This document shows positions 39,451-50,216 of a stretch of DNA of 64,000 nucleotides, one piece after another. Position 1 is the stretch's first letter. Each line of letters begins with the position of its first letter. The position numbers were made by a program, and so were the translations under genes. Under the pieces are notes generated by a model. That model searched no databases. It was not told the DNA's origin and was given only the letters and a program-made list of their open reading frames with translations. Source of the stretch: Mycobacterium sp. NBC_00419 (lineage in GTDB: Bacteria > Actinomycetota > Actinomycetes > Mycobacteriales > Mycobacteriaceae); the NCBI RefSeq assembly GCF_036023875.1, contig NZ_CP107931.1, positions 558,001 to 622,000 on the forward strand, read 5' to 3'.

Positions 39451-40314
39451 CTATCGGGTCAGCCACTGCGCCCAGCGCGCACTCAGGCCGGCGATGTCCG
39501 TGTCGAGTGCGCGGCGCACCGCAGTGGGAAAGTCCGGGTGGCCAGGCCCGCAGGCCTCGGTGTAGAGCCTGCGCAGCCCGTCGACGCCATAGCTGTCGGC
39601 AACGAACCGGGCGAACCACCAGGCGCGGTCGTATCCCATGGCCCGGGCCGGTCCGGCGGCGTCGAGCGCGGCGTCGGTCGGCAACGCGGTGTCGGCGGCG
39701 GCGCCGGCCGGCAGCGGCGTGGCGGGGCGGGCGACGAAATCGGCCACCCCCTCGACAAGCCAGCGCGGTGCGTCCAGCGCGGTGTCGGTGCGGGCGGCGA
39801 GGTGAAACAGCTCGTGGGTGAGCACGATCCGCAGCGACGCCTCGCTCATGGCCGCTGCGCCCGGCGAGAAGACGATCCGCTGTCCGGTGGCGCGACGGTG
39901 CTGGAGGTCGACGCTGTCGGCCACCGACACGGCGGCGATGTCCGACCACTGCCTGCGCGGATCCAGGCCCGCCTCGGCGATGAACTGGGCGTCGGAGCCG
40001 GTGGCGATGACGACGATCTCGTGCTCCCAGTCGGTGCCCCAGAAAGACTCGACGGCGCGGACTGCCTCATCGATATCCGCCGCGACACGGGTGAGCAGGG
40101 CGTCGGTAGCGCCTGCGCCGAGGCTGATCAGGCGCACCGTGCGGTTGTCGCCGACGACGAGCGGGGCGGGCGTGGCCGGAGCCGCCGAAGTGACGCTCGG
40201 GGCGGGGTCGCGATGGGCGGGAGCGGCGAACAGGAAGGCTGCCACCACGGCGGCGGTCGCGACGACCACCGCGAGGGTGACCGGCAGCCAGGTGCGGGCG
40301 GATCGGCTGGTCAG
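39451..40314 (-). CDS. Membrane-anchored protein with a metalloprotease-like HELFH motif (Rv2189c-like)
   Basis: The product (about 287 residues) has one N-terminal membrane segment (TWLPVTLAVVVATAAVVAAFLF), a Pro/Ala-rich linker and an external domain with LRIVLTHELFHLAARTDTALDAPRWLVEGVADFV. HELFH followed by an EG(V)AD motif resembles zinc-dependent gluzincin peptidases (HExxH plus a third ligand Glu). This makes it a candidate envelope metalloprotease. The start is unclear: no ATG, GTG or TTG is in frame near the membrane segment. A CTG at 40314 overlaps the ripC stop, and a GTG at 40269 falls inside the membrane segment. I give the CTG start tentatively. Confidence 0.75.
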   Translation of the reverse strand: MTSRSARTWLPVTLAVVVATAAVVAAFLFAAPAHRDPAPSVTSAAPATPAPLVVGDNRTVRLISLGAGATDALLTRVAADIDEAVRAVESFWGTDWEHEIVVIATGSDAQFIAEAGLDPRRQWSDIAAVSVADSVDLQHRRATGQRIVFSPGAAAMSEASLRIVLTHELFHLAARTDTALDAPRWLVEGVADFVARPATPLPAGAAADTALPTDAALDAAGPARAMGYDRAWWFARFVADSYGVDGLRRLYTEACGPGHPDFPTAVRRALDTDIAGLSARWAQWLTR

Positions 40315-41447
40315 TACCGGCGGATGTTGTAGATCGGTGCGTTGTTCACCGGGGCAACGCGCACCGGTACGCCGAATGTCGACGCGTGAACCATCATCCC
40401 GTCGCCGATGTAGATCGCCGAGTGCGATGCGTCGGAGTAGTAGTTCACGACGTCGCCGGGCTGCATCTGGTCCATCGACACCGGCTGACCGCCGGCGGCC
40501 AGCGCCTGGCTGGAATGGGGCAGGAAGATGCCGGCCTGCTGGAAGGCCCACATCACCAGGCCGGAGCAGTCGAACTGGTTCGGACCGGAGCCGCCCCAGA
40601 CGTAGGGGTCCCCGATTCGGGTCAGGGCAGCCTGCACGGCGATTGAACCTTCTCCGGAACCTTCACCGGGCGACGGCACGGCAGCCATCGGGATGACCTC
40701 GGCGGCCTCCGGGGGTGGCGGCGGCGCGTCGATCGGCGGCAGCGCCTCGGGAGCGGGCGCGGCCAGAATCTCCGGCGGCGGGACGGGGCCGGGTGCGGCC
40801 AGCGCGGTCCGCTGATCCGGTGTCAACGTCTGGTAGCGAGACTTGACGATGGCGATCTGCACCTGCAACTGCGACTGCTTGCGCTGCAGGTCAGCGCGGA
40901 CCGCGGCGGCCTGTTCGGCGGCGGTCTTGGCGTCGGCCGCCGACTTGGCAGAAGCCGCCTCGGCCTTGACAGTCTCGTCGGACAGCCGCCGGTAGCTCTG
41001 CATCTGCGCGGTCATCTCGGTGGACATGACCTTCTGGACGGCCATCTTGTCGATCAGGCCCTGCGGTGACTCGGCGGTCAGGATGGCGTTGAACCCGTCC
41101 ATCCGGCCGCCCATGTACATGGCCGCAGCAAACTTGTCGACCGACACCTGATAGGTAGCCAGCTGCGTCTTGGCGGTATCGACGGCGGCCAGGTCGTCAA
41201 CATGCTGCTTCTCGGCGGCAGCCTGGACTTGCAGCTTCTTGTCAAGATCAAGCTGAGCGGAATGCATGGATTCGGTGAGCTGCTCGGCCTGCCGGGACAG
41301 CTCATTGAGCTTTGCCACCCCGTCTTCAGCGGGGTCTGCGTGCACAGTGCCGGTGATAACGGCCGAGGCGAACAGGAGGCCCGCGATCCCACCGACTACA
41401 TGGCGCCGAAGAACGCTTTTCGTCAGGGAGCTGCGATCAAACCTCAA
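40311..41447 (-). CDS. ripC: Peptidoglycan endopeptidase RipC (NlpC/P60)
   Basis: RipC is an exported D,L-endopeptidase that cleaves peptidoglycan stems during division and is activated by FtsEX. The 378-residue protein has a signal peptide (cut after VHA, about 37), a long coiled coil (about 42-205), a Pro-rich linker (215-260) and an NlpC/P60 domain with Cys294 (QFDCSGLV), His342 and His354. The coiled coil is the regulatory arm. It starts with TTG at 41447; an ATG ten bases earlier is out of frame and stops at once. The promoter region is 41448-41617. Confidence 0.92.
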   Translation of the reverse strand: MRFDRSSLTKSVLRRHVVGGIAGLLFASAVITGTVHADPAEDGVAKLNELSRQAEQLTESMHSAQLDLDKKLQVQAAAEKQHVDDLAAVDTAKTQLATYQVSVDKFAAAMYMGGRMDGFNAILTAESPQGLIDKMAVQKVMSTEMTAQMQSYRRLSDETVKAEAASAKSAADAKTAAEQAAAVRADLQRKQSQLQVQIAIVKSRYQTLTPDQRTALAAPGPVPPPEILAAPAPEALPPIDAPPPPPEAAEVIPMAAVPSPGEGSGEGSIAVQAALTRIGDPYVWGGSGPNQFDCSGLVMWAFQQAGIFLPHSSQALAAGGQPVSMDQMQPGDVVNYYSDASHSAIYIGDGMMVHASTFGVPVRVAPVNNAPIYNIRRY

Positions 41448-41472
41448 GATTACGCATCCTTTTAAGTGCGGC

Positions 41473-41515
41473 CGACGCTTTCTGCGTCGATCTGCCTTAG
41501 GTCTCGAACAGGTTA
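41473..41515 (-). promoter_or_regulatory. Candidate ripC -10 box and 5' UTR hairpin
   Basis: On the minus strand TAACCT (41510-41515) fits a mycobacterial -10 box, with a start predicted near 41503. In the resulting leader of about 55 nt, CGACGC and GCGTCG (41473-41478 and 41484-41489) form a 6-bp hairpin with a 5-nt loop. The rest of the 170-nt gap between ripC and the small Cys-rich gene shows nothing else I can support. Confidence 0.35.
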
Positions 41516-41617
41516 CGAAATGGCATCGGCATTGTCCAACGCGAGATCAAGATTTAACAGAATGGCTAGTCACGCCCGCCACACAAGTCACAACCTGACG
41601 GCCAACGTACCAGGCGT

Positions 41618-41839
41618 TCAGCTGGCCAGGCCCGAACCCCCGTGGCGATGGATGGGGACCAGCCGCAGGCGGGGCGCCATCCCCGCGTCGGCGAGCACCT
41701 CGAGCGCTGCCCGTTCGTCGTCGAGCAACGTCTCGGGGACACCCAGCAAAACACTCACGACGCAATCCCGGCAGCCCGGGCCGCGAACCGCACAGTCCTC
41801 GCAGTCGATGACCACCGGATCACCTGGCTCCGTACCCAT
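41618..41839 (-). CDS. Small conserved protein with two Cys pairs
   Basis: This 73-residue ORF starts with ATG 41839, preceded by GAGGAG, and reads VIDCEDCAVRGPGCRDCVVSVLLGVPETLLDDERAALEVLADAGMAPRLRLVPI. The pattern CxxC-x6-CxxC looks like a zinc ribbon-type or iron-sulfur site, followed by a helical segment. I know similar small proteins at this place in other mycobacteria, with no assigned function. It diverges from the DEDD nuclease gene and lies upstream of ripC on the same strand. The open frame extends far upstream, but the Shine-Dalgarno and Cys motif support the short form. Confidence 0.75.
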   Translation of the reverse strand: MGTEPGDPVVIDCEDCAVRGPGCRDCVVSVLLGVPETLLDDERAALEVLADAGMAPRLRLVPIHRHGGSGLAS

Positions 41840-41965
41840 AGCGGGTCTCCTCTCATTGGCTTGGCCGCACGCTAACCGGGGGCACCGACAAGAACGGGCG
41901 GAGTTCGTGGCCGTCCCGGTGTGGCAGCGCTGACCTGTCGGTGCCGCTGCATAACGTCGACAGCT

Positions 41966-43840
41966 GTGGACGGCCCCTCGATCGACGCGCAGCTGAGCTT
42001 CGCCGACATCGACCCGGCCGCCGACGTGTCCCTGCGGGACACCACGTTCGTGGTCGTCGACCTCGAGACCACCGGGGGGCGGGCCACCGCATCGGCAGAC
42101 GGCTCGCGTGACGCCATCACCGAGATCGGCGCCGTCAAGATCCGCGGCGGCGAGGTGCTCGGCGAGTTCGCCACCCTGGTCGACCCGCAACGGGCCATCC
42201 CGCCCCAGATCGTTCAGCTCACCGGCATCACCACCGCGATGGTCCACGACGCACCCACCATCGGATCGGTGCTGCCGGCCTTCCTGGAGTTCGCCCGCGG
42301 GGCCGTCCTCGTCGCCCACAACGCCGGCTTCGACATCGGGTTCCTGAAATCGGCCGCCGAACAGTGCGGCATCACCTGGCCGCGCCCGCCGGTGTTGTGC
42401 ACCGTGCGACTGGCCCGCCGGGTGCTGACCAGGGAGGAGGCGCCCAGCGTCCGGCTGTCCACGCTGGCCAAGCTGGTCGGCGCGGCCACCCAGCCCACCC
42501 ACCGGGCGCTGGACGACGCGCGCGCCACGGTCGACGTCCTGCACGCGCTGATCGAACGCGTCGGCAACCAGGGCATCCACACCTATGCCGATCTGCGCGG
42601 CTACCTGCCCAACATCTCCAACGCCCAGCGCAGCAAGCGGTCGCTGGCAGCGCGGCTGCCGAACCGGCCCGGGGTGTACCTGTTCCGGGGGCCTACCGGT
42701 GAGGTGCTCTACGTCGGAACGTCCACCGATCTGCGCCGCCGCGTCGGCCAGTACTTCAACGGCGCGGACCCACGTGGCCGGATGAAGGAGATGGTGGCGC
42801 TGGCCACCGCGGTCGACCACGTCGAATGCGCGCACCCGCTGGAGGCCGGCGTGCGGGAGTTACGGCTGCTGGCCGCCCACGCCCCGCCCTACAACCGTCG
42901 CTCCCGCTTTCCGCACCGCTGGTGGTGGGTGGTGCTGACCGACGAAGCCTTCCCGCGGATGTCCGTCGTCCGGCAGCCGCGGCACGACCGGGCGATCGGC
43001 CCGTTCCGGTCCCGCGCCGACGCCGTCGACACCGCCGAACTCGTCGCACGCTTCACCGGCGTGCGCACCTGCACGGCCCGGATCGGCCGCACCGGCGAGC
43101 ACGGCCCGGCCTGCCCGGAACGGGAGATCGCGCCCTGCCCCGCGCCGCGCGGGGCAGGCGCCGCGGACTACGGCCCGGCACCGGAGCGGGCCGCTGCGCT
43201 CATCGACGGGCTCGACAACAGCGCCCTGGCCGACGCCGTGGCCCGCGTCGAGGAACTGGCCGGCAAGGCCCGCTACGAGAGCGCCGCACGGCTGCGCGAC
43301 CAGACCGCGGCCGCGGTGGACGTCCTGTGGCGTGGTCAGCGGCTGCGGGCCCTGGCCGCCGTCGAGGAGCTGGTGGCCGCCGCACCCGACGGCGCCGGCG
43401 GCTGGCAGCTGGTGGTCATCCGGCGCGGGCAACTCGCCGCAGCCGGGGTGGCTGCCCGCCGGGTGCCGCCCATGCTGGTCGTCGAGGCCCTTCAGGCTTG
43501 CGCCCAGACAGTCCTGCCGCAGGCGGCACCGCTGGGCGGCGCGCTGGTCGAGGAGACCGCGCTGATCGCCCGCTGGCTGGCCACACCCGGTGTCCGAATT
43601 GTCAGCGCGACAACAGGTTTCGCCTCACCAGCCGGCTCAGCCGGGCCGTGGTCGTCCTGGTCCGACGCAGCGCGCTCGGCGCGGCTGGCCGCCGACCAGG
43701 CCCAGCGGCTGGACTCAGAGCTCCTGCGTGAAGCGCACCCAACGCGCCAGGAGCTGCTCGGCGGCCCCCGAGTCGATCGCTTCGGCAGCCCGGCCCAGCC
43801 CCTCCTCCCAGGACGGCAGCCATTCGGCGTGGCTGGATAG
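41966..43840 (+). CDS. DEDD exonuclease fused to GIY-YIG (UvrC/Cho-like) nuclease (Rv2191-like)
   Basis: The protein of about 624 residues joins two nucleases. Residues of roughly 25-190 form a DnaQ-like 3'-5' exonuclease ([40 protein letters not shown]). Residues of about 225-310 form a GIY-YIG domain ([31 protein letters not shown]). A UVR-like motif ([19 protein letters not shown]) and a C-terminal region follow. It probably acts in DNA repair. GTG 41966 is chosen since TAACGT (41952-41957) lies 8 nt upstream, predicting a leaderless message; GTG 41921 is an alternative. The last 126 bp overlap convergent trpD. Confidence 0.9.
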   Translation: MDGPSIDAQLSFADIDPAADVSLRDTTFVVVDLETTGGRATASADGSRDAITEIGAVKIRGGEVLGEFATLVDPQRAIPPQIVQLTGITTAMVHDAPTIGSVLPAFLEFARGAVLVAHNAGFDIGFLKSAAEQCGITWPRPPVLCTVRLARRVLTREEAPSVRLSTLAKLVGAATQPTHRALDDARATVDVLHALIERVGNQGIHTYADLRGYLPNISNAQRSKRSLAARLPNRPGVYLFRGPTGEVLYVGTSTDLRRRVGQYFNGADPRGRMKEMVALATAVDHVECAHPLEAGVRELRLLAAHAPPYNRRSRFPHRWWWVVLTDEAFPRMSVVRQPRHDRAIGPFRSRADAVDTAELVARFTGVRTCTARIGRTGEHGPACPEREIAPCPAPRGAGAADYGPAPERAAALIDGLDNSALADAVARVEELAGKARYESAARLRDQTAAAVDVLWRGQRLRALAAVEELVAAAPDGAGGWQLVVIRRGQLAAAGVAARRVPPMLVVEALQACAQTVLPQAAPLGGALVEETALIARWLATPGVRIVSATTGFASPAGSAGPWSSWSDAARSARLAADQAQRLDSELLREAHPTRQELLGGPRVDRFGSPAQPLLPGRQPFGVAG

Positions 43841-44797
43841 CCCGGCATGCGCGACCATCGCGCCCGCGGCGTTGAGGATCACCGCGTCGCGGACCGGGCC
43901 CGTCGCGCCGGCGAGCACGTTGCGCGCCTCGGCGGCGTTGAACTCGGCGTCCCCGCCGACCAGCTCCTCGATCCTGGCCCGGGGGAACCCGAAGCCCAGC
44001 GGATCGAAGGTCAGCTTGTCGATCGTCCCGGCCTGCACCCGCCAGATCGTGCTCGTCGTCGTGGTGGTCAGCTCGTCGAGCCCGTCGTCGCCATGTACGA
44101 CCAGCACGCTGCATCGGCGCGCGGCGAACACACCGGCCATGATCTCGGCCAGGTCGGCGAACGCGCAGCCCACCAGGCCCGCCCGCGGCCCCGCCGGATT
44201 GGTCAGCGGCCCAAGCAGATTGAACACCGTCGGGACGCCGATCTCGCGACGCGGCGGGCCGGCGTACTTCAGCGAGGGATGAAAGACCGGCGCGAAGCAG
44301 AACCCGATGCCGACTTCGGCGACGCTGCGGGCGACCTCCTCGGGGCCCAGATCGATGCGCAGCCCGAGCGCCTCGAGCATGTCGGCGCCACCACTCTTCG
44401 ACGACGCCGCCCGGTTACCGTGCTTGACCACCGGCACGCCTGCGGCCGCCACCACGATCGAGGCCATCGTCGACAGGTTGACGGTGTTGGCGCGATCCCC
44501 GCCGGTACCCACGATGTCGACGGTGTCGGTGCCGATCACATCGGTCGGCACCCGCTGGGCGTATCGCAGCATCGTGTCGGCCAACTCACGCACCTCGGCG
44601 GCCGTCGGGCGCTTCATTTTCATCGACACGCCGAAGGCGGCGATCTGAGCCGGTGTCGCGGCTCCCGTCATGATCTGGTCCATGGCCCAGCCGGCCTCCC
44701 CCGGCTCGAGGTCCGTCTCGGCGGTCAACCGGCCCAGGAGCTGCGGCCATGTCGAGATCGGGGGGTCGGACGGGGGGTGCGAAACGGACTCGGTCAC
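43715..44797 (-). CDS. trpD: Anthranilate phosphoribosyltransferase TrpD
   Basis: TrpD joins anthranilate and PRPP in tryptophan synthesis. The 360-residue enzyme shows the PRPP-binding [70 protein letters not shown] and the VHGDDGLDE metal site. Start is GTG 44797. It is not in a trp operon here. It converges on and overlaps the DEDD/GIY-YIG gene by 126 bp, and is divergent from ctaE. Confidence 0.96.
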   Translation of the reverse strand: MTESVSHPPSDPPISTWPQLLGRLTAETDLEPGEAGWAMDQIMTGAATPAQIAAFGVSMKMKRPTAAEVRELADTMLRYAQRVPTDVIGTDTVDIVGTGGDRANTVNLSTMASIVVAAAGVPVVKHGNRAASSKSGGADMLEALGLRIDLGPEEVARSVAEVGIGFCFAPVFHPSLKYAGPPRREIGVPTVFNLLGPLTNPAGPRAGLVGCAFADLAEIMAGVFAARRCSVLVVHGDDGLDELTTTTTSTIWRVQAGTIDKLTFDPLGFGFPRARIEELVGGDAEFNAAEARNVLAGATGPVRDAVILNAAGAMVAHAGLSSHAEWLPSWEEGLGRAAEAIDSGAAEQLLARWVRFTQEL

Positions 44798-44855
44798 GCG
44801 CCGATATTCGCATGCCGCCCGGGAACTTCACAGTGCCGACCAACGACAGTTATGA

Positions 44856-45521
<666 letters not shown>

Positions 45522-45535
45522 TGAGAAGGGGTTCG

Positions 45536-46375
45536 ATGCTCAAGACAACGGGGCGGTTCGGATCCGGCATGAGCGACAAATCTCGCCGCCGACTGCGTCG
45601 CCGCCTGACTGGCGCTGTTCTTCTGCTGGTCGGCCTCGGCTTCGCCGGTGCGCTGGCCGCCACGCTGACCCCCACCCCGCAGGTCGCGGTCGCCGACGAA
45701 TCACAGTCGGCGCTGCTGCGCACCGGTCAGCAGCTCTACGACACGGCCTGCATCACCTGCCACGGTGCCAACCTCCAGGGCATCGACGGGCGCGGGCCCA
45801 GCCTGGTCGGTGTCGGCGAGGCGGCGGTCTACTTCCAGGTCTCGACCGGCCGGATGCCGGCGATGCGCGGCGAGGCGCAGGCCCCCCGCAAGGCGCCGAT
45901 CTTCGACGAGGCTCAGATCGACGCGCTCGGTGCCTACGTGCAGGCCAACGGCGGCGGACCACTGGTCCCCCGCGACGCCAACGGTCAGATCGCCGACCAC
46001 TCGCTGATGGGCCAGGACGTCGCCCGCGGTGGCGACCTGTTCCGGCTCAACTGCGCGTCGTGCCACAACTTCACCGGCAGGGGCGGTGCGCTCTCGTCCG
46101 GGAAGTACGCACCGGAGCTGGATCAGGCCACTCCGGCCCAGATCTACACCGCGATGCTGACCGGCCCGCAGAACATGCCGAAGTTCTCCGAGCGTCAGCT
46201 GTCGCCGGAGGAGAAGAAGGACATCGTCGCCTACGTCCGAATGGCCAGTGAGACACCGAATCCCGGCGGTTACGGGCTCGGCGGGTTCGGGCCTGCGCCG
46301 GAAGGCATGGCGATCTGGATCATCGGCATGGTCGCCACAATCGGTGTGGCGCTGTGGATCGGGGCGAGGGCATGA
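45536..46375 (+). CDS. qcrC: Diheme cytochrome c subunit QcrC of the bcc complex
   Basis: QcrC carries electrons from the bc1 part straight to the aa3 oxidase, replacing soluble cytochrome c. The 279-residue protein has an N-terminal membrane segment, two heme-c sites, CITCH (72-76) and CASCH (173-177), and a C-terminal anchor ([20 protein letters not shown]). ATG 45536 has GAGAAGGGG 5 nt upstream, so the longer frame was rejected. Its stop overlaps the qcrA start by 4 nt. Confidence 0.96.
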   Translation: MLKTTGRFGSGMSDKSRRRLRRRLTGAVLLLVGLGFAGALAATLTPTPQVAVADESQSALLRTGQQLYDTACITCHGANLQGIDGRGPSLVGVGEAAVYFQVSTGRMPAMRGEAQAPRKAPIFDEAQIDALGAYVQANGGGPLVPRDANGQIADHSLMGQDVARGGDLFRLNCASCHNFTGRGGALSSGKYAPELDQATPAQIYTAMLTGPQNMPKFSERQLSPEEKKDIVAYVRMASETPNPGGYGLGGFGPAPEGMAIWIIGMVATIGVALWIGARA

Positions 46376-47532
46376 GCGACGTGAACAAGCCGACTGACGA
46401 GCAGCTGGCAGAGATGTCACGCGAGGAGCTGGTCGAACTTGGCGGCCGGATCGACGGCGTCGAGACCATCCTCAAGGAGCCGCGCTGGCCGATCGAGGGC
46501 ACTCGCGCCGAGAAGCGCGCCGAACGCCTGGTGGCGTTCTGGTTGCTGCTCGGCGGCGTGGCCGGTCTGGCGCTGCTGCTGGTCTTCCTGTTCTGGCCCT
46601 GGGAGTACAAGCCGGCGGGCGCCAAGGGCAATTTCCTGTACACCCTCGCCACACCGATGTACGGCCTGACCTTCGGCCTGTCGATCCTGGCGATCGGTAT
46701 CGGCGCGGTGCTCTTCCAGAAGCGGTTCATCCCGCAGGAGATCTCGGTGCAGGAGCGCCACGACGGTGCCTCCTCGGAGCTCGACCGCAAGACGGTCGCG
46801 GCCAACCTCACCGACGCCCTGGAGGGCTCGACGATCCGGCGGCGCAAGGTGCTTGGCCTGTCACTGGGTATCGGCATCGGCGCGTTCGGCGTCGGCACGC
46901 TGGTGGCCTTCGTCGGCGGCCTGATCAAGAACCCCTGGAAGCCGGTCGTGCCCACCGCCGAAGGCAAGAAGGCGGTGCTGTGGACCTCCGGTTGGACCCC
47001 CCGCTTCACGGGCGAGACCATCTTCCTGGCCCGCGCCACCGGCCTGCCGGGCGAGTCCCCGTTCGTCAAGATGCGGCCCGAGGACCTCGACGCCGGCGGC
47101 ATGGAGACGGTGTTCCCCTGGCGGGAGTCCGACGGCGACGGCACCACCTTTGAGTCGCACGAGAAGCTGGCCGAGATCGGAATGGGCGTCCGCAACCCGG
47201 TGATGCTGATCCGCATCAAACCGGTCGACATGTCCCGCGTGGTCAAGCGCAAGGGCCAGGAGAGCTTCAACTTCGGCGACCTGTTCGCCTACACCAAGGT
47301 GTGCTCGCACCTGGGCTGCCCGTCCTCGCTCTACGAGCAGCAGACCTACCGCATCCTGTGCCCGTGCCACCAATCCCAGTTCGACGCACTGCATTTCGCC
47401 CGGCCGATCTTCGGCCCGGCCGCACGGGCACTGGCGCAGTTGCCGATCACCATTGATCAGGACGGCTATCTGGTCGCCAATGGCGACTTCATCGAACCTG
47501 TCGGACCCGCATTCTGGGAGCGCACATCATGA
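46372..47532 (+). CDS. qcrA: Rieske iron-sulfur subunit QcrA
   Basis: QcrA takes electrons from menaquinol through a [2Fe-2S] centre. The 386-residue actinobacterial form has three membrane segments (about 55-75, 98-116 and 160-182) and a C-terminal Rieske domain. Its ligands are Cys311/His313 in CSHLGC and Cys330/His333 in CPCH; Cys316 and Cys332 can form the disulfide. ATG 46372 overlaps the qcrC stop; its own stop overlaps qcrB. Confidence 0.96.
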   Translation: MSDVNKPTDEQLAEMSREELVELGGRIDGVETILKEPRWPIEGTRAEKRAERLVAFWLLLGGVAGLALLLVFLFWPWEYKPAGAKGNFLYTLATPMYGLTFGLSILAIGIGAVLFQKRFIPQEISVQERHDGASSELDRKTVAANLTDALEGSTIRRRKVLGLSLGIGIGAFGVGTLVAFVGGLIKNPWKPVVPTAEGKKAVLWTSGWTPRFTGETIFLARATGLPGESPFVKMRPEDLDAGGMETVFPWRESDGDGTTFESHEKLAEIGMGVRNPVMLIRIKPVDMSRVVKRKGQESFNFGDLFAYTKVCSHLGCPSSLYEQQTYRILCPCHQSQFDALHFARPIFGPAARALAQLPITIDQDGYLVANGDFIEPVGPAFWERTS

Positions 47533-49181
47533 GTTCCAAGATCGCTGATCGCCTTGCCGCCCAGGGCGACGCCGTTGACTCCCGCTACCACCCGTCGGCC
47601 GCAGTCCGGCGACAGCTGAACAAGGTCTTCCCCACGCACTGGTCGTTCCTGCTGGGTGAAGTCGCCATGTACAGCTTCATCGTCCTGCTGCTCACCGGCG
47701 TGTACCTCACGCTGTTCTTCGACCCGTCGATGGCCGAGGTCACCTACAACGGCGTGTACCAGCCGCTGCGCGGTGTGCAGATGTCGCGGGCCTACGAGAC
47801 CGCCCTCGACATCAGCTTCGAGGTGCGCGGCGGTCTGTTCGTCCGCCAGGTCCACCACTGGGCTGCCCTGATGTTCGCCGCGGCGATCATGGTCCACCTG
47901 GCCCGCATCTTCTTCACCGGCGCGTTCCGCCGCCCGCGCGAGGCCAACTGGGTCATCGGCTCGCTGCTGCTGATCCTGGCGATGTTCGAGGGCTTCTTCG
48001 GCTACTCGCTGCCCGACGACCTGCTGTCGGGCACCGGCGTCCGCGCCGCCCTCTCGGGTATCACGATGGGTATCCCGGTCGTCGGCACCTGGATGCACTG
48101 GGCGCTGTTCGGCGGCGACTTCCCCGGCAGCATCTTCATCCCCCGCATCTACGCGCTGCACATTCTGCTGATCCCGGGAATCATCCTGGCGCTCATCGGA
48201 GTTCACCTGGCGCTGGTGTGGTTCCAGAAGCACACCCAGTTCCCCGGCCCCGGCCGCACCGAGAAGAACGTCGTCGGTGTCCGTGTCATGCCGGTGTTCG
48301 CGGTGAAGTCGGGCGCCTTCTTCGCGATGGTGCTCGGCATCCTGGGCCTGATGGGTGGCCTGCTGCAGATCAACCCGATCTGGCAGATCGGCCCCTACAA
48401 GCCCTCGCAGGTGTCGGCCGGTAGCCAGCCCGACTTCTACATGATGTGGACCGACGGCCTGATCCGTCTGTTCCCGCCATGGGAGATCTACTTCGGCAAC
48501 CACACCATCCCGCAGCCGGTGTGGATCGCGCTGGGCATGGGTCTGGTGTTCATGCTGCTCATCGTGTGGCCGTTCCTGGAGAAGAAGTTCACCGGGGACA
48601 ACGCGCACCACAACCTGCTGCAGCGTCCGCGTGACGCACCGGTCCGTACCGCGGTCGGCGCGATGGCGATCTCGTTCTACATACTGCTGACCTACGCATG
48701 CATGAACGACATCATCGCGCTGAAGTTCCACATCTCGCTGAACGCGACGACGTGGATCGGCCGCATCGGCATGCTGGTGCTGCCGCCGCTGGTGTTTTTC
48801 ATCGCCTACCGCTGGGCGGTCGGCCTGCAGCGCAGTGACCGCGACGTGCTCGAGCACGGTGTGGAGACCGGCATCATCAAGCGGCTGCCGCACGGTGCCT
48901 ACATCGAGCTGCACCAGCCGCTGGGACCGGTCGACGACCACGGCCACCCGATTCCGCTGGAGTACCAGGGCGCTGCCCTGCCGAAGCGGATGAACAAGCT
49001 GGGCTCCGGTGGCGCACCGGGTCGCGGCAGCTTCCTGACAGCCGATCCGGCTTCCGAGGATGCCGCACTCAACGAGGCCGCACACGCGACCGAACACAAG
49101 GCGCTGACCGCGCTGCGCGAGTGGCAGGACGACGAGCCCAGCTCGAACGGCCACAGCTCGAACGGCAATGGCCAGCACTAG
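47529..49181 (+). CDS. qcrB: Cytochrome b subunit QcrB
   Basis: QcrB holds the two b hemes and the quinol sites of the bcc complex and is the target of Q203-type inhibitors. The 550-residue protein has eight or so membrane segments, heme-ligand histidines in [25 protein letters not shown] and [22 protein letters not shown], and the quinol-site region [14 protein letters not shown] hydrophilic C-terminal tail ends in Ser/Asn/Gly repeats ([13 protein letters not shown]). The strong hairpin at 49195-49227 ends the operon. Confidence 0.97.
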   Translation: MSSKIADRLAAQGDAVDSRYHPSAAVRRQLNKVFPTHWSFLLGEVAMYSFIVLLLTGVYLTLFFDPSMAEVTYNGVYQPLRGVQMSRAYETALDISFEVRGGLFVRQVHHWAALMFAAAIMVHLARIFFTGAFRRPREANWVIGSLLLILAMFEGFFGYSLPDDLLSGTGVRAALSGITMGIPVVGTWMHWALFGGDFPGSIFIPRIYALHILLIPGIILALIGVHLALVWFQKHTQFPGPGRTEKNVVGVRVMPVFAVKSGAFFAMVLGILGLMGGLLQINPIWQIGPYKPSQVSAGSQPDFYMMWTDGLIRLFPPWEIYFGNHTIPQPVWIALGMGLVFMLLIVWPFLEKKFTGDNAHHNLLQRPRDAPVRTAVGAMAISFYILLTYACMNDIIALKFHISLNATTWIGRIGMLVLPPLVFFIAYRWAVGLQRSDRDVLEHGVETGIIKRLPHGAYIELHQPLGPVDDHGHPIPLEYQGAALPKRMNKLGSGGAPGRGSFLTADPASEDAALNEAAHATEHKALTALREWQDDEPSSNGHSSNGNGQH

Positions 49182-49194
49182 TTAGTTCCACAGT

Positions 49195-49227
49195 CGAAAC
49201 CCCGGGTCCTGCGGACCCGGGGTTTCG
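49195..49227 (+). terminator. Terminator hairpin after qcrB
   Basis: A perfect 15-bp stem (CGAAACCCCGGGTCC with its complement) encloses a 3-nt loop 14 nt after the qcrB stop. There is no U-tract, as is common in mycobacteria. It probably ends the ctaE-qcrCAB transcript. Confidence 0.85.
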
Positions 49228-49244
49228 GCGTTTCTGCCCCGGGG

Positions 49245-49512
49245 CTACGCCGGTGGCTTATGCCAGACGAGCAGGTAGCGCCAGAACAACAACCGCCAAA
49301 CGGTCGAGCCGGGTAACACCTGGCGCGCCAGCTCCCCCACCTGGCGGGTTGCGAGCGGGGAATGGTCACTGACGCCGCGAAACCGCACCCGCCACCGGGG
49401 CGCAGTGCCGCAGCCAGCCGCGGCAGGATGTGGTCTGCGCGAAGATGGTGCAGCACAGCGACCGACCCGTCGGGCAGCCTCGATCATCACCGGGGATGAA
49501 TCCAGGCGAGGG
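49245..49512 (-). pseudogene. Remnant of a SAM-dependent methyltransferase gene
   Basis: Minus-strand frames between the qcrB terminator and the DUF2561 gene hold methyltransferase-like pieces in the wrong frames. One frame has LDSSPVMIEAARR (post-motif I). A second has LPDGSVAVLHHLRADHILPRLAAALRPGG, with two stops just before it. The first frame resumes with RVRFRGVSDHSPLATRQVGELARQVLPGSTVWRLLFWRYLLVWHKPPA and a stop at 49245. At least two frame changes and loss of the N-terminal half make it non-functional. Nothing else lies in this gap. Confidence 0.65.
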
Positions 49513-49526
49513 TCACTGAGCCGCAG

Positions 49527-50216
49527 TTACTCGTCGAGCGCGCCGCGCAGCTCGCGAAGATAGAACACCGGGATGGCCGGCATGGCGATCGTGACGACGC
49601 CCGCCACTCCCAGTGCCACCCAGGCTGCGGTGGTGCTGTCCACGGCGAGCAGGTAGGTCGCCAGCGCGACCCCGCCCAACGCCAGACCGATCGCCCCCAG
49701 CAGGGTCGCGCTGCCCCGCAGCCACAGGCGGTCCAGCTCGGTCTGCGGGATCAACAGGTCGGCCCGCGACGTCGACGACTGCGCGAATGCCGGCTGATAC
49801 GGCTCGTACGGGTCGACGGTCGCACCGAAGACCTTCAGCTTCTCCGTCGGCGCCTCCACGGGCCGCCCAGCGGCCGAAGCGGGGGTCTGTGCGGCCGGTG
49901 TGGCAGGCCGCGACGGTGCCGGCGGTTCGGTCAGCGCGGCTCGCCGGGCGCGCAGCAGCAGCGGGATCGCGCCGACGATGATCAACGCGGAGACCACGAT
50001 GACGCTGTAGAGCACCCAGGGTGTCTGCTTGCCCTCGCCGCCGAGGGTGTGCCCCCGGCTGAGATCCACCAGCGCGACGATCGCGACGACCGTCACCGCG
50101 AGCAGCACCAGCCAGATCGCCCCGCATATCCCGACCAGCAGGCGGTCCACCGTCTGCGGCGATCGGCCGTCATGCTCTGTCGCCCCGGCTCCGGCGAGTT
50201 CCGTGTCGCGTGCCAT
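49527..50216 (-). CDS. Conserved membrane protein, DUF2561-type (Rv2197c-like)
   Basis: The 229-residue protein has two membrane segments near residues 25-50 and 68-88, an Ala/Pro-rich hydrophilic middle (about 90-160), then two more membrane segments and a short charged C-terminus. It corresponds to Rv2197c, function unknown. Start is ATG 50216, overlapping the mmpS3 stop by 1 nt (TGATG), so translation is coupled. It stays near respiratory genes in mycobacteria. Confidence 0.82.
   Translation of the reverse strand: MARDTELAGAGATEHDGRSPQTVDRLLVGICGAIWLVLLAVTVVAIVALVDLSRGHTLGGEGKQTPWVLYSVIVVSALIIVGAIPLLLRARRAALTEPPAPSRPATPAAQTPASAAGRPVEAPTEKLKVFGATVDPYEPYQPAFAQSSTSRADLLIPQTELDRLWLRGSATLLGAIGLALGGVALATYLLAVDSTTAAWVALGVAGVVTIAMPAIPVFYLRELRGALDE

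Noticed and set aside
41448..41617. A c-di-AMP riboswitch or CRP site before ripC
   Set aside because: Such elements precede some NlpC/P60 genes, but I could not find the conserved riboswitch core; TGTGAC near 41580 lacks a matching second half-site.
41840..42835. Upstream extension of the small Cys-rich ORF to about 405 residues on the minus strand
   Set aside because: The extension is antisense to the DnaQ-like exonuclease domain; the Shine-Dalgarno before ATG 41839 and the Cys motif support only the short form.
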